Below are positions 1-8,111 of a stretch of 46,010 bases of DNA, one piece after another. The stretch is from the IMG/VR virus record IMGVR_UViG_3300005265_000744, positions 1-46,010 of that record, one strand, 5' to 3'. The notes beneath the pieces are model-generated. The model saw only the letters and a program-made list of their open reading frames with translations, had not been told where the DNA came from and searched no databases. The stretch's first letter is position 1, and every line of letters begins with the position of its first letter. A program made the translations under genes and the position numbers. The DNA is from a virus.

Positions 1-104
1 ACAAAAGATAGCAAAAGACAAACTTTCAGACACAAGAAAAATTGAAAGGTTGCAAAAGAACAGGAAACAAACAGGACAGACAACAAAACCAAGAGAACAG
101 GCAA
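1..104. repeat. Left inverted terminal repeat
   Basis: These 104 bases are the exact reverse complement of 45907-46010, and identity stops at base 105. The strand shown is very poor in T and rich in A, with repeated AAAAG and ACAGG-like words. A perfect repeat at both outer edges shows that the window is a whole linear genome, or very nearly so. Terminal repeats of this kind are usual in linear archaeal viruses such as rudiviruses. Whether the ends are protein-bound, hairpin-closed or open cannot be seen. Confidence 0.97.
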
Positions 105-155
105 GACCTAAGCCAAGAAAATATGTCTATAGTTTGAGCTCGTTTTTATCTATGC

Positions 156-1844
156 CTATCCCTTGAATATTCTAACTGTGTTTGTTGTTGGTAATGAACC
201 AACTATTAGTTCTTTCAGCTTATCGCCATCAACATCAGCAACATATATTGCTTCAGGAGTTACTGTTGCTTCATAAGCTTCGATTGCCTGCTTTGTCCAC
301 AAGATCTTGTCTGGGTATTTTACAAGACTTACAAATGGTCTAAGGCGGGATGATTCTACTCTTTGGTAAAACGCTACTATTTCTTTTAGTCCATCCCTAT
401 CTGCATCTATTGCAATTGTTCTAAACAGTGGTGAAAGTGTTACAACTGTGCCTGAGTCAACAACGATATTTGTTAGTAACGTAATTGGATTTGTCTTTAA
501 TACAAGGCTTACACTATCTATAAAAGCTAGTACTAGGTCTTCTGGATTGACTACAGCTACATAGTATGGTGTAGCCTTCGACATTAAGACTGCAAAAGCA
601 TAGAATGGACTTAGTGTACAATAGCCTGAAAGTGGTGTATTCGATTTCACAATCTGTAACGTAGTTGGATCAATAAACATAAATAAACCATCTAATGAAA
701 CAGCAAAGATCTCATCAATGTTATCATCATCAATATCCTTACAAACAGTAAATACACAGTTTGTAGTTGGTAACGATGTTTCATTAATAATTGTACCATC
801 AAGTTTAACTACCATTAGTTTGCTCTCTGATGACATTAAATAATTGACAACAATTTCCCTAATACCATCACCATCAACATCGCAGAAACAAGGTCTTGTT
901 GCATATATTGCAGATGGCAGAGTAATTGTTTTTATTATACCAATTCCTTCCTTAGCGATAACAAGTAGTATGTAATACTCAGTTGCTGATGTATAAACTC
1001 GAACAATAGTCACTATTTCAAACTTGTAATCATTATCGAGATCTCTTGCAAATAAATGTAGAATCTCCATTGATTGTCCTTGCTGAGGTATTGATATCTT
1101 AAATAATTGTTTACCAGCAAGATTAACAATGTCTATATATTGAATTTTATCAGATGCAATCAACTTTATTATGCCGTCCTTAATAATTAGCATTGGATAA
1201 ACTAATCTATTTAATATCTTAAGTTTCTTTTCAAACTGTTTTGAGTAGGCATCTATTACATATAAAGTACCTGTCTCTGCATCAAGTGCGAATATTTCGT
1301 CTCTTCTGTCAGCATCATAATCAACTGCTGTTACATGTGTTACTAGGGTGCCTCCAAGCGTAATATCTGTATAGACTGTTCCTGTGGCGAAATCTCCATC
1401 TGTTCCGAAGTCGTTTGTCATGCCTGGATCTCCATATGGATCAAATGATCCTGATGGTAGTACTATGACTGGAGCAGGTGTTGGTGGCACTAGTAAAACG
1501 CTCAAGATTTCCTGTGCTATTGTTGGGTCAATTCCATAGCTCTTTATAAAGTACTCTAGAATACCCTTTGCAGAGATTTCATATGCCTTTGCCTTAAGTC
1601 TACCAAGTTCTTTCAATAGCTTATTCGCAAATGCTATGTACTTTGCTCGTTCAGGACCAGTAACAGCATACTTGTCTAGTATAGGTCTTATAAGGTCTTG
1701 AACATCAGAGAAAATGTATAAACCAGCTAGACCACGGTCAAGCGCGATATTTCTTACCTGACTAAGCCTACTACTAATTGTATCAGGTACGTATTTTGCT
1801 TTCCACTTCTGATATCTATCAGTACCACTTCTATACAAGGTCAT
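156..1844 (-). CDS. Capsid-domain / beta-propeller fusion protein (minor virion protein)
   Basis: This 562-residue protein has two parts. Residues 1 to about 118 are closely similar to the major capsid protein encoded at 26734-27108; both contain LYR, KW.AK, VPDT, DLIRPILDKY, TGP.RAKYI and FANKLLK. After a Pro/Gly linker (about 120-150), residues 155-562 hold six Asp-rich calcium-type repeats of the form DxDxDxxxE, for example DVDGDGIREI and DVDGDKLKEL. These are typical of FG-GAP/VCBS (integrin-alpha-like) beta-propellers. I infer a minor capsid subunit that co-assembles with the coat, perhaps at the virion ends, and displays a propeller for host or glycan binding. It is the leftmost gene and reads toward the terminal repeat. 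A TATA-like AT-rich stretch lies near 1873-1889. Confidence 0.85.
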   Translation of the reverse strand: MTLYRSGTDRYQKWKAKYVPDTISSRLSQVRNIALDRGLAGLYIFSDVQDLIRPILDKYAVTGPERAKYIAFANKLLKELGRLKAKAYEISAKGILEYFIKSYGIDPTIAQEILSVLLVPPTPAPVIVLPSGSFDPYGDPGMTNDFGTDGDFATGTVYTDITLGGTLVTHVTAVDYDADRRDEIFALDAETGTLYVIDAYSKQFEKKLKILNRLVYPMLIIKDGIIKLIASDKIQYIDIVNLAGKQLFKISIPQQGQSMEILHLFARDLDNDYKFEIVTIVRVYTSATEYYILLVIAKEGIGIIKTITLPSAIYATRPCFCDVDGDGIREIVVNYLMSSESKLMVVKLDGTIINETSLPTTNCVFTVCKDIDDDNIDEIFAVSLDGLFMFIDPTTLQIVKSNTPLSGYCTLSPFYAFAVLMSKATPYYVAVVNPEDLVLAFIDSVSLVLKTNPITLLTNIVVDSGTVVTLSPLFRTIAIDADRDGLKEIVAFYQRVESSRLRPFVSLVKYPDKILWTKQAIEAYEATVTPEAIYVADVDGDKLKELIVGSLPTTNTVRIFKG

Positions 1845-1958
1845 CTATCTCTAGTAAAAAAGCGACAAGATAAGATAAAAATTTATGAATGTACTAGATA
1901 GTAGATAATTTACATAAATGCTATAACAGTCTGGTTTGTTGGAGAGAAGTTTGTATGT

Positions 1959-2306
1959 GTGGCTGAGACTATGGCAAAAATTGACCATGACTATTATGAA
2001 CCTGTGTTAAGATACCATGCTTATCTCATTTGTAAGGTAAGCATCAAGGTCAAGTTAGCTGACCTTGAACTTACAATACCATATTATTATAAAGGAGGAG
2101 TATCAACTGCACCAATGTTAGAGCAAAAGTATAAGAAAGCTAAAGAGAGCTTTGACAAGAAAGTTGAAGAATTCAAAAGTTGTGTTAAAGATATTATAGA
2201 ACTAATCAAGAAATGTAGAGAATTAAACATTGCTGTAGGTTTCAAGCTATTGAGACTTTGTTCCTATGGCCTTAACAGGACTAATACCTTATTCTATTTT
2301 TATTAG
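1959..2306 (+). CDS. Hypothetical protein, 115 residues
   Basis: I do not recognise this protein. It has a beta-rich first half and a Lys/Glu-rich helical segment at about residues 55-90 that could form a coiled coil, with several Cys residues near the C-terminus. The first start is GTG at 1959, with an in-frame ATG at 1971. A GGAGAG-type purine tract at about 1941 and a TATA-like ACATAAATG at about 1912 lie upstream. It diverges from the capsid-propeller gene across a 114-base shared promoter region. The hydrophobic C-terminal tail ends in LFYFY. Confidence 0.6.
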   Translation: MAETMAKIDHDYYEPVLRYHAYLICKVSIKVKLADLELTIPYYYKGGVSTAPMLEQKYKKAKESFDKKVEEFKSCVKDIIELIKKCRELNIAVGFKLLRLCSYGLNRTNTLFYFY

Positions 2307-2396
2307 GTTTGTCCTGTCCTTAGTCTAGTCCACGGTCTGTTTTATCTATATAGTAGCTATGTTGTCAATACACTGAAGGATATTGCTTATAAGCAG

Positions 2397-2412
2397 TTTT
2401 GTATCTACAAAA
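2397..2412. promoter_or_regulatory. Class A palindrome in promoter of the 2422 gene
   Basis: The perfect palindrome TTTTGTA-TC-TACAAAA lies between the TATA box (GCTTATAAG, 2385-2393) and the ATG at 2422. The same element, with arms TTTTGTA or GTTTCTA, precedes genes at 5859, 36115, 40315 and 42818. Its position over the expected transcription start suggests a repressor operator. Confidence 0.75.
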
Positions 2413-2421
2413 CTGATCGCT

Positions 2422-3492
2422 ATGTGTCCCAAATCTGGACGTAAAATCCAGCGTAAGTCGCAGATTGAGCCGAAGTGCAAGATTGAGCTGAAGCGACCGC
2501 TTGAGTACTTGCTGAAAATAAGGCCGAGCGAGTGTGAGTTTAGGGTAGTGCCTGATGAAAACGATAGGTTTAGAGCATATGGCTTTATACTGCTGCTAAC
2601 CAGGTTTGAAGGTGCAGCACGTCCTGTCTATAATATTGCCTCACGTATTGACGACTCGAGGTTCCTGTATGCGCTTAGTCCAAGAGAGAAGAGAAGACTA
2701 GTCGAGATCTACAATGACATGTATGGTCAGTACATGAACTATGAGAAGCTGCAGCGTGATGTTGAGGATTTCATAATGACATGCCTTAGGAAATATGTCT
2801 GGTTGAGATATTTTGCCTGTCTGCCATACACAACTGCTAAGCAGTTGCTCTGTCTAGTGTTCTATCCACCAACGATGCTATACACCACGGAGCATATTGA
2901 TCTGAACTTCACTAACTGGAGAAACTTGTTAATCCCACTGCGAAAAGTACAAGATGGCGAAGTAGTATCAGAGCAAAAGGCAAGAGTTGCAAAGACCTTC
3001 TACACTGAGGCAGTCAAGAGCTACTTCTATGACCCAAGGTTTATCAGCCTGAAGCGATTAGTTGACAGAGCTGCAGCATTCAACAACTCCAAGCTGATGA
3101 AGACACTATTGAACACGCTTGTGAACCGCGAAATCCAATCAGTAATGAAGAGACAGATGAACTACGATGACCTGCCAAGAGAAAAGAAGAGGCAGGTTGT
3201 CCTGAGAGCCTTCAGAGACCTAATGAGGATCTACCTGACAAACACGTATCTCGTGGCATGGTGGTACCTGTGTGAAAAAGGCATTGACAAGGACAAATGC
3301 GTTAGAAATCCAGAGAAAGTCAAGGTGCCATACGAGGCAATTAAGAATCCACTAGCTCTGCTTGACTATGTTGACCCATTCCACATTGTGAGTAAGAGAG
3401 CAAAGGACTACGTTAAGTTGTATGTGCCTGATATTGAGAACATTATGTGGAAACGCGTATTAGCAAAGATAGTGTTGGGAGAAGCAAAGTAA
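2422..3492 (+). CDS. Hypothetical protein, 356 residues
   Basis: I do not recognise this protein. It is mostly alpha-helical and basic, with aromatic and Arg-rich segments (for example around residues 90-150) and several scattered Cys. The open frame extends upstream to TTG 2383, but a TATA box (GCTTATAAG) begins at 2385, so the start must be ATG 2422, which is leaderless or nearly so. A class A operator (2397-2412) ties it to the PolB and 36115 genes, so it may belong to the replication-phase set. It is followed directly by the repeat-rich non-coding tract. Confidence 0.75.
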   Translation: MCPKSGRKIQRKSQIEPKCKIELKRPLEYLLKIRPSECEFRVVPDENDRFRAYGFILLLTRFEGAARPVYNIASRIDDSRFLYALSPREKRRLVEIYNDMYGQYMNYEKLQRDVEDFIMTCLRKYVWLRYFACLPYTTAKQLLCLVFYPPTMLYTTEHIDLNFTNWRNLLIPLRKVQDGEVVSEQKARVAKTFYTEAVKSYFYDPRFISLKRLVDRAAAFNNSKLMKTLLNTLVNREIQSVMKRQMNYDDLPREKKRQVVLRAFRDLMRIYLTNTYLVAWWYLCEKGIDKDKCVRNPEKVKVPYEAIKNPLALLDYVDPFHIVSKRAKDYVKLYVPDIENIMWKRVLAKIVLGEAK

Positions 3493-4290
3493 CTACGCAA
3501 GCACTACTAAGACCTCTATTCAAATGTAAGCACTAACCTAGGCTCTGATATTGTGCAGGCAAGCACTGTGGTACGTTCTTCTCGTATGCAAACACCCTCT
3601 CAACCTCTCTTCAGGTGTCCCAACGGCAAACAGTACCGTTTACTTAACTCTTTTGAGAGCACTCAAGTGTAATCTCGTAACAAGTAAGCACATCTCTGTG
3701 CTCTGGATAATAGCAAGCACTCAGGTATGCTCATATAGACGGTAAGCACTCCTCTATACTCCTAACGCTTGCAAGTACTATACGAATCTCTGTCTGCAAG
3801 CGAGCACTCAGCAAGTACTCTTCAAAGTAGCAAGCACAAGCAAACTCTCTAGAATTGTGCAAACACTTTGACAAACTCTTATAGCAAGTGAACACAGCTT
3901 GTTACTCTAGATTATTGCAATTACTTAAACCAGGTTCCAACACAAATAGTCAAACATGTATTACCAGAAATCTATTTTAAACCTTGTTTTGCTTGGTCCC
4001 TTGAGCACTAAAAGGTGATCTTCTTATAGGCATGATGAAAGTACGTAGGTACCTTCTTAACTTTAGTGTAACATTTTTCAATTTTCTAACAATATTTTAT
4101 TTAAAAGCACTAAGACGTTCTCTCCAGTCTAGCAAGCACGACATGCGTATCCATCTGGGTGCTATCTTGCCCAGCTTGCGGACCTAGACTAAAGTTTTAT
4201 TTGCTTTGAAAACTCATCTACTTAGAGCACATGTATCGGTTCTATTCGCACGCGAGCACTTGAAGTACCTCTTTTAAATTGTAAGAAACT
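3493..4290. repeat. Non-coding tract of degenerate ~30-base repeats
   Basis: About 0.8 kb lacks any convincing gene. From about 3494 to 3900 a degenerate unit recurs roughly every 27-32 bases. It begins GCAAGCACT, GTAAGCACT or GCAAACACT and carries CTCT or CTC about 10-15 bases later. Unit starts lie near 3494, 3526, 3558, 3588, 3656, 3680, 3711, 3740, 3769, 3798, 3828, 3855 and 3882. Scattered further units lie near 4107, 4132, 4224 and 4252. The spacing is close to three helical turns, suggesting a phased array of protein-binding sites such as an origin, packaging or partition region. An ATG frame of 51 codons at 4032-4187 is too weakly supported to call. Confidence 0.7.
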
Positions 4291-4376
4291 TTTACAATAT
4301 CTAACCTTTTTTAACCAAGTATTCTGCGACCTTGAAATCGCTATAATTAGCTAGAAGTCCTAGTCTCTGAGGTGGT

Positions 4377-5090
4377 ATGACTCTTCGTAATATAGTTGAC
4401 CTTAACAAGTTAAAGAGACATGCTGCATCTGGTAGGATGGATGTTGTAGTTGCTACTCTAAGGACTATCGCGTCAATGTATAATAACACTGTGAAGATCT
4501 GTATTCCAAACAATAGACGTGGTTCTGACTTCAGAGAATTTCTAGTCACATCAAGGGCTACCATAGCAGAAGTTGTCGATTTTAGCGATGATTGTAGTCG
4601 CTATATCGCTGATAAGTACATTCTAGAACTAGACTTCTTTAACAGGAAAGTTAGGTATCTTCGCAGAGCTGGATCTAGTTACAGTGTTGTTGATGAGTAC
4701 GATCTCGACGATTTCTTATCTAAAGCGGCAAGTATACAAATACAGCCGAATACATTAACAGAGGAAGACAATATGACACGAAGACACAACACGCAGACAG
4801 AAGAAAAGGCTGAACAGACCATAACCTATGAGGAAGCTGTAAAGAAGATCCTAGATGAAATACTCGATGTTGAATCTATTAAGGCAAAGATCAGGTTTAC
4901 CGAGCCAAGCAAGAATCTTGGTTTTGAACCTTGTATCGTTATCGTAAAGACACAGGAAGGTGAAACTGCAAAGCTATATCTTGAAAAGTGCGTAGACCTG
5001 TTAAGCACAGGCATTGAGGTTGAGCTTAAAGTCCTTAAAATCAAAGCCGATAAGATATTTGAACTAGCAAAGAAGGTTAACCTAGCCTAG
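4377..5090 (+). CDS. Hypothetical protein, 237 residues
   Basis: I do not recognise this protein. It appears to have two domains: residues 1-120 (mixed alpha/beta) and about 150-237 (charged, alpha/beta). A polar, low-complexity linker rich in Thr, Glu and Gln lies at about 122-148. The ATG is preceded by GAGGTGGT and by a TATA-like GCTATAATTA at about 4339-4348, so the transcript has a leader of a few bases at most. It is the first gene after the repeat tract. Confidence 0.7.
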   Translation: MTLRNIVDLNKLKRHAASGRMDVVVATLRTIASMYNNTVKICIPNNRRGSDFREFLVTSRATIAEVVDFSDDCSRYIADKYILELDFFNRKVRYLRRAGSSYSVVDEYDLDDFLSKAASIQIQPNTLTEEDNMTRRHNTQTEEKAEQTITYEEAVKKILDEILDVESIKAKIRFTEPSKNLGFEPCIVIVKTQEGETAKLYLEKCVDLLSTGIEVELKVLKIKADKIFELAKKVNLA

Positions 5091-5138
5091 TTCTATATTT
5101 ATAAAACTCTTTATAACAGGTTTGTCATTCTTATCTTT

Positions 5139-5798
5139 GTGTGCTTCACCCCTACTATAGCTGAATCCCTAAGACCTGTACTTCTACTAACTAGTATTTA
5201 CGTAGCTGCTCTGCTGCTAGCTGACATTATTGCTGTTAAACTCGTTCAGTTCTTCATATTTGTGATACCACTTGGTACATTCCTGTATGCTATTACCTTC
5301 CTGATAACAGACATTGCAGGCGAAGTCTATGGCAAACATGTTGCAAGACAAGTTGTCCTTTCTGGACTCGTAGCTAAGCTACTACACATCTTTGCCTGTG
5401 TAGTAGTATGGTGTACAACTTCGGTCAATCCTGACGTTGCAGTCCACCTAGAAGAGGTGCTGCAGCTCAGTCCATGCATAACAATCGCGTCAGTTATTGC
5501 CTACCTAGCTTCACAGCTATTTGACGTTGAGGTCTTTGAGAAAATCAGGAAAGCAACAGGCGGAAAGCACCTATGGCTCAGGAACAATGCCTCAACAATA
5601 ATGAGTCAAACCATTGATACAGTCTTGTTCTGTATACTTGCTTTCTACCTGCTACCAGTTCTTGTGGCAGGAAAACCAATCATAGGGATTGAAAAGCTAC
5701 CAAACCTGATACTTGCACAGTTAACTGTCAAGTACATCCTAGCACTTGGAGATACAGGATTCTGCTACCTAGGTGTCAAGCTACTTAGGAGAAAATGA
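5139..5798 (+). CDS. Queuosine-precursor transporter family protein (YhhQ/QPTR-like)
   Basis: This 219-residue integral membrane protein has about six hydrophobic segments. Its length matches the YhhQ/COG1738 family of preQ0/preQ1 transporters. Family-like features visible are ADIIAVKL in the first membrane segments, a Tyr/Thr-Phe-Asp-Glu-YGK-AR stretch (about residues 47-70), and RNNAST followed by SQ-x2-D in the fifth segment (about 148-160). The start is GTG 5139, leaderless, 27 bases after a TTTATAA box at about 5110. YhhQ proteins import 7-deazaguanine bases. With the DpdA-like gene at 17958 this suggests salvage of preQ0 or preQ1 for DNA modification. Substrate identity is inferred. Confidence 0.8.
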   Translation: MCFTPTIAESLRPVLLLTSIYVAALLLADIIAVKLVQFFIFVIPLGTFLYAITFLITDIAGEVYGKHVARQVVLSGLVAKLLHIFACVVVWCTTSVNPDVAVHLEEVLQLSPCITIASVIAYLASQLFDVEVFEKIRKATGGKHLWLRNNASTIMSQTIDTVLFCILAFYLLPVLVAGKPIIGIEKLPNLILAQLTVKYILALGDTGFCYLGVKLLRRK

Positions 5799-5831
5799 GA
5801 CGAATCTCGTCAAAGCTAAGCTTAAATTGCA

Positions 5832-5847
5832 GTTTCTAGATACAAAA
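5832..5847. promoter_or_regulatory. Class A palindrome upstream of the 5859 gene
   Basis: GTTTCTA-GA-TACAAAA lies 11 bases before ATG 5859 and just after a CTTAAATT TATA-like box (5821-5828). It combines the two alternative arms seen in the other class A sites. Confidence 0.65.
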
Positions 5848-5858
5848 CAACTAGCCTA

Positions 5859-6185
5859 ATGCCAAAGTCAACGATTTCCATCAGGATCTTTGATTACAGG
5901 TTTGTCAAACTGTATATAGAGACCATGAAGCTTATACGCGAGCTCTTCAGGAATGAGCAATACGTGATCGAGTTTGCTAGAATGGTGGCAGATCTTCTCC
6001 ATGAAGGTGGTCTGGTAGATTCTAAGCAACGCGAGAACATCTTTGTTGAGTTGGTGTGGACTCTATCCAAGATACAGGAAGACTACAGGAATCGAGGCTG
6101 CAGAGTAAGTATAGTAGCCAAAGTATCGGCAGTCCTTGCCAACCTCGTGCTAAATGCGTTCTTAAAGAAGAAACAGCAACAGTAA
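5859..6185 (+). CDS. Hypothetical protein, 108 residues
   Basis: I do not recognise this small, mainly helical protein. It has a basic C-terminus (KKKQQQ). It has its own TATA box and a class A operator, so it is probably co-regulated with the genes at 2422, 36115, 40315 and 42818. No Cys motif or membrane segment is evident. Confidence 0.65.
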   Translation: MPKSTISIRIFDYRFVKLYIETMKLIRELFRNEQYVIEFARMVADLLHEGGLVDSKQRENIFVELVWTLSKIQEDYRNRGCRVSIVAKVSAVLANLVLNAFLKKKQQQ

Positions 6186-6197
6186 GCTAGAAAGTCC

Positions 6198-6452
6198 ATG
6201 TTGTCAATCTTATGCGACCTAGCACACATACTATTAGGGGTATTGACAGGACTCCTAACAGGATACGCAATTAAGAGAAGACGAATCAAAGTCCTAGCTC
6301 TATGCCTAACTATTCATAGCCTGTTCCTAGGTTACGAGGCATGGGAAAGCCTACTGATCGAGAAGACTTGGACTACATTCATGAAAGATTATGTTCTAGA
6401 GTTCCTGACATTTAAACTTGTGTTCATTGCAATTGGACTTCTACTATTTTAG
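6198..6452 (+). CDS. Small membrane protein, 84 residues
   Basis: It has three probable membrane segments: residues about 5-24, 32-48 and 66-84. A basic KRRRIK loop separates the first two. It lies 12 bases downstream of the 108-residue gene and is likely co-transcribed. Its last bases overlap the convergent 6449-6880 gene by 4 bases. No function can be assigned; membrane remodelling or egress is possible. Confidence 0.65.
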   Translation: MLSILCDLAHILLGVLTGLLTGYAIKRRRIKVLALCLTIHSLFLGYEAWESLLIEKTWTTFMKDYVLEFLTFKLVFIAIGLLLF

Positions 6453-6880
6453 ACTAGTACTATAAAACAGCCTAGGCCGTGTTTGTCTTCATGTTTCTTT
6501 ACGATTCGTCCTAGCAGCTTCTTGACTTCATCAAACTCAAACTCAAGTGGCTTTTCCTCAGGACGCATCTTTGCCCTGCCTTTGCACTTGAAGACCTCAA
6601 CGACAAGGATCTGTCTTGTAGTACGCTTTAGCTCCTGTATTGCTTGCAACCACTCTTCCTTCCTGTCTGCATCTACTCTAATTACATAGCACTTGTACTT
6701 CTCGGTTAGGTACTTGCTGTTTCGCCAACATGGTGCACAGCCAAAGTCAATTACTTTCAATCTCCTTAGCTTGCCTCCTAGGTATTCCTCTAGTAGCTTA
6801 ATTCCTGTTGATCTTGGTGACTTGTTTGGACATCTAAAGCAGTAGTACTTCCTGAGTGCGTAAATCCTGTTGAAGACCAT
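6449..6880 (-). CDS. Cys-containing hypothetical protein, possibly methyltransferase-derived
   Basis: This is a 143-residue protein starting at ATG 6880. The frame is open to TTG 6892, but ATG is preferred. It lies 17 bases after the methyltransferase gene at 6898-7419 and is likely in the same operon. An N-terminal YYCFRCP motif and a VIDFGCAPC stretch (about residues 43-51) followed by YVIRVDADR resemble the first strand/loop and second strand of a class I SAM fold. The glycine pattern is poor and the protein is short, so this is weak. It could instead be an unrelated Cys-rich protein. Confidence 0.6.
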   Translation of the reverse strand: MVFNRIYALRKYYCFRCPNKSPRSTGIKLLEEYLGGKLRRLKVIDFGCAPCWRNSKYLTEKYKCYVIRVDADRKEEWLQAIQELKRTTRQILVVEVFKCKGRAKMRPEEKPLEFEFDEVKKLLGRIVKKHEDKHGLGCFIVLV

Positions 6881-6897
6881 GGTTATTACCAATTGGT

Positions 6898-7419
6898 TTA
6901 CTTTCTGATTAGTGCTTGGTATGATCCTGAGCCCTTTGCTGTTTTTATGATCTGACCCATCTTCTTTGCATCTACCACGAACTCAGTATATGTCATCCTG
7001 TAGTTTCCTGTCTTAACCTCGTAGTAGGCAAAGAAGATAAGTGCACTATTCTTTGCAACTCTCTTGATCTCGCTATATGTTCTGTCTTTGTTTGTCACAA
7101 ACATGACAACATTCCAGTATAGGATTACATCTGCCACGTCATCTCTAATTGGCAAGTACTCGGCGACTGCTCTAATCACATCAATTCCTGCTTTATGGAT
7201 CAGCTTTGCGAACTTCTCGTATGGCTCAACCGCTATCTTTCTTCTTGCATCTAGTGTCTTGATCTTGTCGCCATAGCCTGCACCTACATCTATCAATGTG
7301 TCGACATGCTTTGGATAGTTCTTCTTGATGAACTCTGGTACACCTGTTGCTTGCTTGCAGATACCTAGCTTGTAGGACTTTGACTTGTTTGGTGTGTTTT
7401 GTGTTACCACTGTCTTCAT
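6898..7419 (-). CDS. Class I SAM-dependent methyltransferase
   Basis: This 173-residue protein has a clear Rossmann-type methyltransferase core. DVGAGYGDK is the SAM-binding motif I, KIAVEPYEK is motif II with its acidic residue, and AEYLPIRDDVADVILYWNVVMFV is the motif III-IV region. That pattern is typical of type-11-like methyltransferases. The substrate is unknown. The start at ATG 7419 is fixed by a class B promoter with a palindrome exactly 12 bases upstream. The 6449-6880 gene follows it. Rudiviruses also encode small SAM methyltransferases, though I cannot show direct orthology. Confidence 0.8.
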   Translation of the reverse strand: MKTVVTQNTPNKSKSYKLGICKQATGVPEFIKKNYPKHVDTLIDVGAGYGDKIKTLDARRKIAVEPYEKFAKLIHKAGIDVIRAVAEYLPIRDDVADVILYWNVVMFVTNKDRTYSEIKRVAKNSALIFFAYYEVKTGNYRMTYTEFVVDAKKMGQIIKTAKGSGSYQALIRK

Positions 7420-7431
7420 GGCCGAGCTATA

Positions 7432-7467
7432 GTTAGCATGCTAACTTTTAAGCATTACCAAATTTGG
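7432..7467 (-). promoter_or_regulatory. Class B promoter module of the methyltransferase gene
   Basis: On the minus strand this reads CCAAATTTGG (7458-7467), a CTTAAAAG TATA box, then the perfect palindrome GTTAGCATGCTAAC (7432-7445), then 12 bases to the ATG. The same arrangement with the same 12-base spacing occurs before the genes at 20270 and 21431. The palindrome spans the likely transcription start, as expected for an operator. Confidence 0.8.
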
Positions 7468-7549
7468 GATTCAACTCCACATGACCATCCTGACTCCCAA
7501 AAATCCAAATTTAACTTAAATACTAGACTAGCTATAGGAGGATCTAGTC

Positions 7550-7738
7550 ATGAAGCTTGAGCGTGAATTTGTCAGGAAGCCAATCCTAGTCAAGCATAGA
7601 AAGGGTGACAAAGTTTATGAAGAGGCTGTGATCCCACTTACTATTACGGTACCTCGTGATTGGGTTGGAAAGAACGTTAAAATAATAGTCAAGCTAATAC
7701 CACCTGAGCAGAATGTCCAATCCACAGAACCTAGATAG
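7550..7738 (+). CDS. Small basic beta-rich protein, 62 residues
   Basis: It is a paralogue of the 54-residue protein at 20055-20219. Both end in a strand-rich block with the pattern P-x2-(W/L)VGK-x-VKI-x-VK-(L/I)-x-P-x-EQ. The basic N-terminus followed by short strands is reminiscent of small AbrB-like or other swapped-hairpin proteins, but I cannot assign a family. AGGAGGATCT precedes the ATG, one of the few strong Shine-Dalgarno-like sequences in the window. A CTTAAATA TATA-like box lies at about 7514. Confidence 0.7.
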   Translation: MKLEREFVRKPILVKHRKGDKVYEEAVIPLTITVPRDWVGKNVKIIVKLIPPEQNVQSTEPR

Positions 7739-7931
7739 TGCAAGTAAGACTAGACTCATCCTTAAACTTGAGTCTTTAGACTTGGTTCATTGTCCATATG
7801 ACTTGCCTAGTTTACTTGACCTAGCTGTTATCTACTACAATGCTGATTGTTTGCACTGTAAACTAGAGGCTTCTGACCTTATGAGAGTTGTAGCTTATTA
7901 CTGTGAAAGATGTAAGAAGTGTCTCTCCTAA
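7713..7931 (+). CDS. Small Cys-rich protein, 72 residues, probable zinc binder
   Basis: It overlaps the previous gene by 26 bases in another frame, suggesting translational coupling. C-x2-C pairs at about residues 46-49 (CLHC) and 64-70 (CERCKKC), plus an upstream HC, suggest a zinc-binding fold. The protein is otherwise unrecognised. The arrangement recalls small zinc-finger regulators of archaeal viruses. Confidence 0.65.
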   Translation: MSNPQNLDSASKTRLILKLESLDLVHCPYDLPSLLDLAVIYYNADCLHCKLEASDLMRVVAYYCERCKKCLS

Positions 7932-7981
7932 TTCCACATTTGGTAATGTTTAAAACTGTAGACGCAAAACTTAGCATAGCC

Positions 7982-8110
7982 ATGAAGACAAACTCTGTTA
8001 AAAAACATGAACCGAAATTGAAAAAATTGAAAAACAGGCAAAACACTGAAATAGCACTGATTGAGGTCAAACCACAGGAGTCAGAACCAACAATCGAAGA
8101 TGTTGAGTAA
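7982..8110 (+). CDS. Short Lys-rich protein, 42 residues
   Basis: It starts at ATG 7982, about 29 bases after a GTTTAAAAC TATA box (7948-7956) whose upstream part (CCACATTTGGTAATG) resembles the class B promoters. An earlier in-frame start at 7919 lies upstream of this TATA box and is unlikely. The protein is lysine-rich at its N-terminus and acidic at its C-terminus. It has no recognisable family, and its reality rests mainly on the promoter. Confidence 0.45.
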   Translation: MKTNSVKKHEPKLKKLKNRQNTEIALIEVKPQESEPTIEDVE

Positions 8111-8111
8111 T

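Noticed and set aside
3551-3745. 64-codon open frame in the repeat tract
   Set aside because: Its sequence follows the degenerate DNA repeats, its start is non-ATG, no TATA box is placed for it, and the protein looks random.
3493-3920. CRISPR array
   Set aside because: The repeats are degenerate and only about 9 bases are similar. There is no constant repeat of 24-37 bases with unique spacers.
4032-4187. 51-codon ATG frame
   Set aside because: The TATA-like sequence is weak and the composition is non-coding in character. It overlaps further repeat units near 4107 and 4132.
6449-6880. Confident methyltransferase call
   Set aside because: Only one short VIDFGCAPC-like motif supports it, and the remaining SAM motifs are missing.
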